From assembly GCF_002234675.1 (NCBI RefSeq), contig NC_019876.2:11157245-11221244 (forward strand): a DNA stretch of 64,000 nucleotides, read 5' to 3'. The stretch's first letter is position 1. Every line of letters starts with the position of its first letter. This DNA is from Oryzias latipes (Eukaryota > Chordata > Actinopteri > Beloniformes > Adrianichthyidae). Under the pieces are notes generated by a model. That model had not been told where the DNA came from. It was given only the letters and a program-made list of their open reading frames with translations, and made no database searches. This document shows positions 56,351 through 64,000 of the stretch, piece by piece. The position numbers and the translations under genes are program-made.

Positions 56351-59028
56351 TAGATAAATGACTTTATTAATCCCACAATGGGGAAATTTCATTTATCTTT
56401 CATGATTATTATTATTATTATTATATGAATATTTAATTCATGATAACTAGTTTGTCTTAGCAATTGTTTGTAACACGTTAGCCACTTTACCGTTTTCACA
56501 ATACCTGTAACTCCAAGCCTTGTTTGGAACACGTAAAATAAAATACTTCTTCTTTCACTTTCGGCTTGTCCCATCAGGGGTCGCCACAGCGTATCAGCCA
56601 CTTTACAGCGGAAGATTTGCATGGTAATCTTGGCAATGTTTTATGCCAGATGCCCTTCCTGACGCAACCCTCTCAAATCAACCGGGCTTGGGACCGGCAC
56701 AGGAGTAGAGAAGGGAACAGGGAGCAGCCCGGATTCGAACCCAGGTTTCATGGACGGAAGGCGCCGCAAACCAGCACGAGCTACGTAAAATAAAAGACTG
56801 ATAACGCTAAAACAAATGTTATGTATGACTACGGACGCTGGGACACGCTAGTAAAGTTACCATATTAACAATACCTGTAACTCCCAGCCTTGTTTGGAAC
56901 ACGTAAAACAACAGACTGATACCACAACACAATTGTTACTATGACTATGCTAACTTACGACGTTGTTGATAACACGTAAAAAAAAAAACAGTTGGACGCC
57001 GCTACACGTTAGCCACTTTACCATATTAGGAATACCTGTGACTTCCACCCTTGTTTGCAACACGTAAAACAAAACGGACCGATACTGGTAAAACAAATGT
57101 TACTATGACTAGCTATGCTAACTTCTTATCATTGTTAGTAACACCTAAAAAAACCAGTCTGACGCCGCTGCACTTTAGCTTCGTTAGCATATTCACAATA
57201 ACACCCAACTTAACTTTTTGACAGAGTGCCGTGTACCTCTCAGAATCGCGTCAACATCAGTTAACAGAACCAGAATTGTCTAAATAAACTGGGCTCCGGA
57301 TTACAAGGTAAACTGATGCTTTTTGAAAAACATTAAGGCTTTTACTGACACACTTTAGTGGGGAAAATACAGCAGTTCCTGCAGTAGTTCATTAGAAATT
57401 CACCCCTGAGTTGTGGGCAGGACCATTGGCACTGAGCAACCCCCTTTGCCTCCCCACTGCTGAGAGCTCAGAGCAGGGATCATGTAGCCCATCCAGCATA
57501 TTTTCTACATCATAAATACAATATTTTTCAAACTTCAATTTTTGTTAGAAACACCAACAACACATTTTTACTTTAGAGTGGCTCTGTAAGAACTCAACAC
57601 AGGATTAAAACTGAACTGCATCTGAGACAGGTTGTAGTTGTCCTCCAGTTTTCCTGCTTGAAGTGATTGGCTAAAGTAAAAAACAGAGCAAATAAGGATT
57701 AAAAAGACAGGGGCCATCATTTCCTATTTTATTATGGAGTAAAAACAACTATAAAAACCACCTAAAACTAGATGAAGTGTGAAACACCAAAAAGTGCATT
57801 AATCTCACTTTATTTCCTTTACATTTTGACTCAAAACTGTCAAAAACAACATCTTATAGTCCTGTAATTACTAAACTGTGCTCATTTGGCGTCTTTTGAA
57901 TGCACTTGAAACATCTGCCTTTCTTTTAATATTATTAAATAATTATGCACTCATAAAAACATATACAGAAAGCCTGATTAAATATAAATCCTACAGATTT
58001 AGAGTTGGACTAAAAATGATCTTAACATCCACGATAACCATAATAGTGGAGGAGAAGAGGCCTCATATTCTCTTTCTTTTTTTTCCTTTTTATGTAAGAT
58101 GTTTCCCATTTGGTAGATTTGTATTGCAGTTTTAGGGCAGGAAACCAAACTTAAGAAGAAGACAGTCAGAATTAAATTAAATTAAAAACAGAATTAATAA
58201 GCTAACGTTTTTTTTTTCTAACCCTTTCTAGTGAGATACAGAATAAATCAAACAAGTTGCACTGATAACAGCAATAAAGGCTTTAACTTTGGAGGCAAAA
58301 ACAGAGTTAGGATGTAAAGGGTGCTGATGTCGGATGACATACCCAACAGTGATGTCAAAGATGTTGGAGCCCACAGAGCTGGAAACAGCCATGTCACCCA
58401 AACCCTTGCGTGCCACAATGACGCTGGTGATTAAGTCTGGGATGGAGGTACCAGCTGCTAAAATAGTCAGACCCATGATCTCTTCCGTGATCCCAATAGT
58501 CTCTCCGACCTGCAATATGAAATAAAGAAAAAAAACATGTTTGTTGTGTTTCTCATATGATGACTGAGGTATGAATGCAGAGTTTTGTCTTGAGTGAGAC
58601 GGCTGCTATTCTGTCTGAGTGAGAAATTGTCAGATTCTTTTGCATATTCCAGGTATAAAAGACACGATCAGATTTTTCTGTGTTATATAAACAAGTGAGA
58701 TGTTTTGTTTGTGTACCTGGTGAGCCCACCAGACCATAAGGTAGGAGAATACTGCAATCCAGGTGATGGAACCCAAGAACGTGACTGGGAAGAACTTCTT
58801 GGATGACTGGAAGTTGAAAAGGATCATCAGGGGATTGTTGCACAATCATATCACGCTGATGAGATTTGGTTTTCAGAAACCAGCCCAACCCACCGTCTTT
58901 CTGACATCAGGCAATGTTATCCACAAAGGGAGGACTATAGGCATGATGAGGAGGTAAGTAAAGCGCTTGCGGTTGGATTCCGGCCATGACAGGCTCAGAG
59001 GCTGGTCCTCTTCCTCCTCATCTTCAGC
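55748..59028 (-). CDS. slc24a2: K+-dependent Na+/Ca2+ exchanger, NCKX1/2 group (last four exons)
   Basis: A plasma-membrane exchanger that moves Na+ in against Ca2+ and K+. Exons in transcript order: 58894-59028, 58717-58806, 58343-58509, 55748-55997; in frame to TGA at 55748-55750 (214 codons incl. stop). This is the C-terminal half: end of the acidic cytosolic loop ([18 protein letters not shown]), then hydrophobic segments. The alpha-2 repeat is present: [20 protein letters not shown] with the ion-binding Asp, then [18 protein letters not shown]. The end is [31 protein letters not shown], which excludes NCKX3-5. Paralogue choice is provisional: [22 protein letters not shown] and TCPVSI favour NCKX2, NGLKPV favours NCKX1. 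N-terminal exons lie right of the window or were not recognised. Confidence 0.88.
56150..56400. repeat. MITE scrap, (GACA)n tract and LINE-type 3' tail
   Basis: 'ttattttccgcgctaga' resembles the hairpin MITE at 59090-59296. Next come about ten GACA units (56307-56350), then 'atgactttattaatcccaca' and 'atggggaaatttc', a common 3' end of fish non-LTR elements. All in the last exchanger intron. Confidence 0.5.
56544..56782 (-). mobile_element. tRNA-derived SINE with 13-bp target duplication and LINE-matching tail
   Basis: ACGTAAAATAAAA occurs at 56531-56543 and 56783-56795. On the minus strand the head carries a perfect B-box-like GGGTTCGAATCC of a tRNA promoter. The body has 'gggttgcgtcaggaagggca'. 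The 3' tail 'gctgtggcgacccctgat' then 'gacaagccgaaag' matches the tail of the LINE at 8181-9636, which implies mobilisation by that LINE family. Confidence 0.85.
57333..57600 (+). repeat. TTAA-family DNA transposon, internally deleted copy 10
   Basis: Begins with 'taaggcttttactgacac', has 'ctgcagtagttcattagaaa', 'tgagttgtgggcagg' and 'ccatccagcatattttctac', and ends 'ttagagtggctctgtaag'. The ORF start region is missing. Confidence 0.55.
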
Positions 59029-59089
59029 CTGAAAACAAACAGTAGAGGGGTTCAAAAAGACAGACAGGAGAAGAACATAGGTTTTAAGT

Positions 59090-59296
59090 ACCGGATTTTC
59101 TGCACTATATGGCACACTTAAAAGCCTTTGATTAAAAAAACAACAAAAGAAAAAAGAATAGTCTGGATTTATCTCTGTCTCTTTTGTCTAGCTCATTGCG
59201 CCTTATATTTTGATGCGCCTTATACATAAGTTTTGAAAATAGACCGTTCAATGAGGATGCGTCTTACTGTGTGCCCCTTAGTGCAAAAAATACGGT
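59090..59296. repeat. Hairpin MITE of the 'gcgccttat' family
   Basis: Ends ACCGGATTTTCTGCACTA and the inverse, TAGTGCAAAAAATACGGT. The interior has 'gcgccttatattttgatgcg', familiar from abundant fish palindromic MITEs. It starts 60 bp upstream of an exchanger exon. Confidence 0.7.
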
Positions 59297-59573
59297 AATT
59301 CCAACAATGGAAGAGTCAGTGGCCTTTTTATTTTGCCATCTATTCAGGTACAGCAGAGTTCTAATTCCCATTGAACACGATTTGTGCGTCAAATTAGTGT
59401 CAGCCACCTCAGTTCTGACGCATGTCAGACTTGTCGGTCGGCTCCCGTCCAAAAATGCGTTCAGTGTCTTAACCGTCCTGCCGTGTGTGGGAGAAGTTAC
59501 TGTTCATAGTTTTCCGCCTGATTGCTACATGATAGCATGGAGTGTATACTTGTTTATCTTAAATACAGTCAAA

Positions 59574-59810
59574 GCATTCACAGTCCCATTCACCCAAGCA
59601 CACACACATTCACAGTCCCATTCACCCAGGCACACACACATTCACTGCTGCCTAACAGTGGTGCCAACCTTAAACCATCAGGAGCAATGTGGGGTTCAGG
59701 GTCTCCCCCAAGGGCACTTGGACACATGAACCTTACAATCTTCCAATCAGAGGTTGAATTTTCTACCTCTGCACCTTGGCTGCCATATAGCAGCCATGTA
59801 GCTACTATAA
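59574..59810. repeat. 32-bp tandem duplication and adjoining fish repeat
   Basis: 'cattcacagtcccattcacc' plus 'caagcacacaca' is repeated twice in tandem. It is followed by 'ggggttcagggtctcccc' and 'caagggcacttggacacatg', which resemble a common fish interspersed repeat. Confidence 0.55.
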
Positions 59811-61784
59811 ATGGTCTAAATAAGTTAATGACCACTTGTTGTTACACATAAATATCATTGAGAATTCCTCACAGCCACTCAGCTTTACCAATGGTCTCAC
59901 TATGACCTTTCCATACTGACCAACCAGCAGGCAGGACTTCAAAGGGGATAACGCGGCACATAGAGGTCTGCAGAAGTGGGATGGCAGGGCCTGAAAGCGT
60001 GCGTGGCCTTTGCTCTGTGGTGACCTTAAGACAGACACGCAGGAGGACGGTTGTGGCTCCAGGCTTCAGAGGCTCAGCCTCACCAGTGGGGCTCCGGGGC
60101 TCATCACTGTAGACTGCTGATGTGAGCTGCACAGGCTGTGGTCTGACTCAACCTGCTATTGGAGTGGCTAAAGAGCCAGAGACTTTCAAAACCAGAGACT
60201 TTAAAAAAAAAAAAAACACTCTTCATGTTATGCAATATTCTAATAATCTTTAATGAATGTTTTACAAAGCACCAAAAATGTTTCAGAAGGGGTTTTTGAT
60301 GAGTAAGGATCACTGACGGACATTCTTCTGCCGCAGGGGTTAGGGGGTGTTCTCCGTATTCTGTGGATGTTTCTGGTCCCTAACCTCCTCGAATACGGTT
60401 GGGAATACTGTATTTGGGCTTTGACATAGGCTTAAAGGTTACTACAGCAGGTCCCTCTGTGAGCAGAAATGTGCCCTGGTCCCTTTGAATCCAATTATTC
60501 GGGATGATAAGGACTCATGAGAGCCGGCAGAGAGCAGGCACATGCACGCATGTCTGAATAGACACATGGGTGACCCAGAATTAGTGTTTTGCCCTTGAGA
60601 GAAGGATGTTAGCATGGTGCAAAAAACAACAGGGAGGACGTACTGTAAAAAAAAAGCTGCTGAGAAGCGATGTTGCACCAGAACTGTCAGAACCTGTAAC
60701 TCGATTCAATAAAACCTGTAAAGCAAACCCAGGAGAGAACCAGAAATCTTTAAAGATGGCCTCTGCACGAATCATAGATCATATGGAGCTTATCCTGCTG
60801 TGACAGCGGCTGCTGCTCAGCATTGCTGGTAACCTTGGTAATCAGAGCTGCCAAACAAAAGGCAGCGCGTGCATCACTTATGCTTAGCATTTGGATGTCT
60901 CCTCCTCTCCATATCCAGATGGCTGCATTGTTGTCTGTTAAAAGGGTTTGGTGAAAAACCAAAAAACACCAAAGCTTTGTGAAGATCAGTCCTGGGTTGA
61001 ATTCAGTGCTTTTCTTTTTTTTGAAGATGTAAGGGGGATGGGGGGGGGGTTGTCATTAACATTTAGTACCCAAGGCAGAATCTTGCTCAAATGTGCTCTT
61101 AAATGAAGACAATAATACTGGAATTTGTCTTGAGGCTTCTTGGTGGACATTTTGCTGTACATTTTCAACAATCTACTGATTTGTGTCTCATGTGTCCCAT
61201 GTGGCTAATGCTCCCCACACTGACGTGATTCCAAAATGCCAGCCCCCTGGGGGCCTTTCCTGCCCTGTGGTGCCTCAGTTGGTTGCATTGCCAACTCTGA
61301 GCTTAAAGGCACTGACTTTTATCAGACTCCACCGAGCTGCGAGGGGACCAACATGGCATTTGGCAATTTGTTTTCCTTCCGTGGGGGGAGTGTTTAGCCC
61401 TTGTTCTCAGTGATACTACAAGGGTTAAAAGGGGTGTGGGCCCAGGTTTAGATGCAAACAGTTTTCATCTGTAGAATTGGTTAATAAGGAAATCCTACCC
61501 TCTTTTTGTTGCAAACAAATAGTTATGCTCCAATTTAAAGTTGCACTGAAAGACAGTTATAAATGCTGCCATTTTAAGGCCGACCCCTAGTGGACGTTTG
61601 GGAAACTGCAATATGGGTTTGCATAAAATATCACCAGCAGTTCTAGAACCAAAATAAAACTATCAAACTGCATTTCAAAAATCCACAATGAGTCACATCG
61701 TCTCCCACTTTGAGTATTTCCTTAGTCAAATCAGTGTAACTGACTAGATCCATGTATCTGGCTCAAAACTATAAATGAAACTGT

Positions 61785-62838
61785 AAATAGCGCCAGTATT
61801 GTTCCCCTATTTTGTTGCACCACTAATGTTAGGTTGGGGGTGTGAGGGGCTGTAAGCTAGAGGTAGAGCGTGTAAACAGAGGGCTCTCAGCAACAGGGAG
61901 GGGGTGTGGCTTTAGGCCAATAGTTATGCCCACAACTCAGAAGTGAACTACAGCCGCTCTGCAGAATCTATGTCCTAGAAAATGATTTTTTTTTTATTTA
62001 GACTAAAAACGGCATAATCAAAATTAAAAGACTAGAGGTGTCAATTTATTGTGTCAATTGCAATTAATTCGTTACAGATAAATGAGTGCAATTTTCATTT
62101 TTAAAGCGTCAATCTCATGTATCACTACTGTCATGTTGTGAAATATAAAAAAAGGTTTCCCGGCATGAACGTTTTAGTTGAACTCGGCTCAAAATGCGTC
62201 TTACATTGCCCTTGGTGTCTCAAGCATCTGCCCCTCAGTGTTGTGATGTCATCAATGTGCGACTTTGTAGTTGTTAGCCGATTTAATCCAAAATGCCATA
62301 GCCCCCATCTTTTATCCATAATGTAAGGGAAAAAGCCTGACGGGATGTTTGTTATAGATTAATGAGGCACATAGAGACCTGATTGGATAAGACGGTAAAC
62401 TGTGGAAGAAGGTAAGGAAAGATGTATTATGGCATTAATAAGAAGTTTGTGGTCAAGATTCTTAGGAGAAAAAAGCGCTTTTTTCTTTTTGAAGTGTTGA
62501 ATTAGAGAGCCTGATGGTCCCCCCCCCCCGTAAAGTATGGCATTGAAAATAATCCCCCTTAGTCGTGTAAAATAAAAGTTGCTGGACTACTATAGGAAAA
62601 CGTCATAAATCTTCTTTTTAAATTGTATTTTTGATCTTTTACTGCACCACATTGTCAGACATTTAAATGAAAATACCTCAAAATAAGGCTTTTCACGGCA
62701 ATATTAGGTTAGATTCAAACTTGATCATATAGATTCATTAATTACAAGTAAAGATTAATTACATGCACACACAGTACTATCAAAGAACCACTGGGAACAC
62801 TTTGAAAATGGATCAAAATATGATCAAAGTGGGATATA
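61785..62838 (-). repeat. TTAA-family DNA transposon, copy 11, split by an insertion
   Basis: The family block runs from 'gcgccagtattgttccc' through 'gcaccactaatgttaggtt', 'cagaatctatgtcctagaaa' and 'cataatcaaaattaaaag' to 62032. It resumes at 62783 with 'aaccactgggaacactttg'. The 750 bp between (62033-62782) are foreign and contain no recognised ORF. Confidence 0.6.
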
Positions 62839-64000
62839 AAGGTTTGTGTTGCATCCTCTTACACCAAAAATATAAAATACACCAAATAGTTGTATTTTAG
62901 ACCAAACCATTGATTTCTCCTTAAAAAAAAGAAAAAAAAATGGCAGTTTTTTTATTATTGTTTTGGAAATTGTACAAGAAGCGTGCTTTGGTTTTTCATT
63001 TGGATTTAAATAGCCCCCTTGCTGCCCGCTCATGGTTGCCAGGGCACCAAAAAATAGGTGGAGGGGGCTCAACAGTTACCATGATGGAGCCTCTGGTGGC
63101 ATACGAAGGCGTAAGCTGTTTCCAGCAACTTCTTGGCTGACACAGACAGGTGCGCAGTTGGACACTTTTCTAAAAATAGCAGCCTATAGGAATTCGGCTT
63201 GTCAATAAGCATCCAGGCCTCTGAAAGTCAGCCAGCCTGAGAAAGCTGCTCCTTTGAGTGAATGTTCTCAGGTTTTCTGTTTTTTCAGTTTGAAAGAGTT
63301 GGTTTTGTTGAATTTTATTCAAAACCTGACCATATTGCAATATGGTTGATTGTTAAAGACATTTTCTTTACCCGTTTTTATGCATAACTAAATATGAAGG
63401 GAAGAATAACAATCCTTGAACAAGAAATGCCTTTTCCTGTTATGAAAAGAAAATCTTCCTGAACTTAGTGAAGTTTGTTAAATGCAAAGCTGCAGATTAA
63501 TAAGTTTTTTGTGCATGAAATGATCATCCTGCAAAGATTTTTAGATTGTAATACTAGTCAGTGTCGGTAGTTTAGACTCAGGTAAATTGAACCAGATTAA
63601 AATGAGATGGATGATTGTGATAGTAGTTTACTGACAATAACAATGGACATTTTTGACATAAAATGTTCAAAGGATATGAATTTTTAATCAGGTTTTCCAG
63701 AATTTATAGCAAGCATTTATGCTTCTATAAATCTATCTGCTGTGTTTGAAAATCCTGCAAGACTTTAATGTTGTTGTTTTTTTTACAACATAAGCTTTTT
63801 CATGTTAAACTATATTTTCACAGATGGAAACAACAGCATTAAGGGAACACATTGGACAAATACATCCATATTTACATTAGTATTCAGTCATTTATTGTAA
63901 TATCCCCACCCACCCCAGGGATTCAGTTGATGAAGTGCATTGTGGGAGTCCTTTCCGTCTGTCTTTACAGACAGGTGCTCTTAAGCAGTTTAAAGTCCCA

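Larger units (their letters stand above)
59029..64000. other. Upstream intron of the NCKX gene; no further exon recognised with confidence
   Basis: Contains the hairpin MITE (59090-59296), a tandem duplication with a fish repeat behind it (59574-59810), TTAA-family copy 11 (61785-62838) and C/G runs near 61040 and 62520. From 62840 to the end I see only unremarkable intronic sequence. Confidence 0.45.

Noticed and set aside
56698-56782. A tRNA gene at the B-box-like ggttcgaatcc
   Set aside because: No acceptor stem or complete cloverleaf; the sequence is the head of a SINE bounded by a 13-bp duplication.
59869-60150. Minus-strand frame (VQLTSAVYSDEPRSP..) as a further upstream NCKX exon
   Set aside because: It has an acceptor-like cag and a good donor (gtgagg), but the donor phase does not fit the next exon and I do not recognise the peptide in the NCKX loop. 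It might be a variable loop exon; cDNA would decide.

Overview
The window is from a vertebrate, almost certainly a teleost fish. All genes are split by spliceosomal introns with GT..AG borders, the encoded proteins are vertebrate orthologues, and the gaps are filled with fish-type transposons (RTE-like LINE and its tRNA-derived SINE, Tc1, hAT, piggyBac-like MITEs, Harbinger and Rex1/L2 fragments). The species cannot be fixed from sequence alone; a medaka-like percomorph is plausible.

Five protein genes lie head-to-tail on the minus strand, from low to high coordinate: ccdc149 (3' end off the left edge, ATG at 11057), an unusual ankyrin-repeat/kinase/KEN-endoribonuclease gene related to RNase L and IRE1 (13289-16652), lgi2 (23912-29306), sepsecs (31314-42014) and the 3' half of a K+-dependent Na+/Ca2+ exchanger of the NCKX1/2 group (55748-59028, 5' exons off the right edge). 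I rebuilt the exons by hand from splice sites and reading phase. lgi2 (539 codons), sepsecs (479) and the kinase/KEN gene (927) are complete and open in frame. CCDC149-LGI2-SEPSECS is also the human 4p15.2 order, so this is an old synteny block, with the kinase/KEN gene between ccdc149 and lgi2 and the exchanger upstream of sepsecs. The genes have unrelated jobs: a coiled-coil protein, a predicted RNA-cleaving kinase, a secreted synaptic protein, selenocysteine synthesis and ion exchange.

Region by region: 0-11 kb ccdc149, with a young 5'-truncated LINE in intron 2 (18-bp target duplication). 11-17 kb: AT-rich spacer, then the kinase/KEN gene. 16.8-21.5 kb: a nested transposon knot (hairpin elements, a 668-bp MITE, a hAT-like element with perfect 8-bp duplication, an internally deleted Tc1 copy, all in or beside a near-perfect inverted repeat). 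23.9-29.3 kb lgi2, with a near-consensus REST/NRSF (RE1) site about 0.9 kb upstream of its ATG. 31-42 kb sepsecs, its introns rich in repeats. 42-55.7 kb: gene-poor spacer with MITEs and a LINE tail. 55.7-64 kb: exchanger exons and upstream intron.

The most interesting items are the RE1 site at lgi2, the kinase/KEN gene with intact-looking kinase and nuclease motifs, a TTAA-flanked transposon family whose copies carry the start of a conserved ORF and in two cases abut 5' splice sites, and a LINE/SINE pair sharing the same 3' tail.
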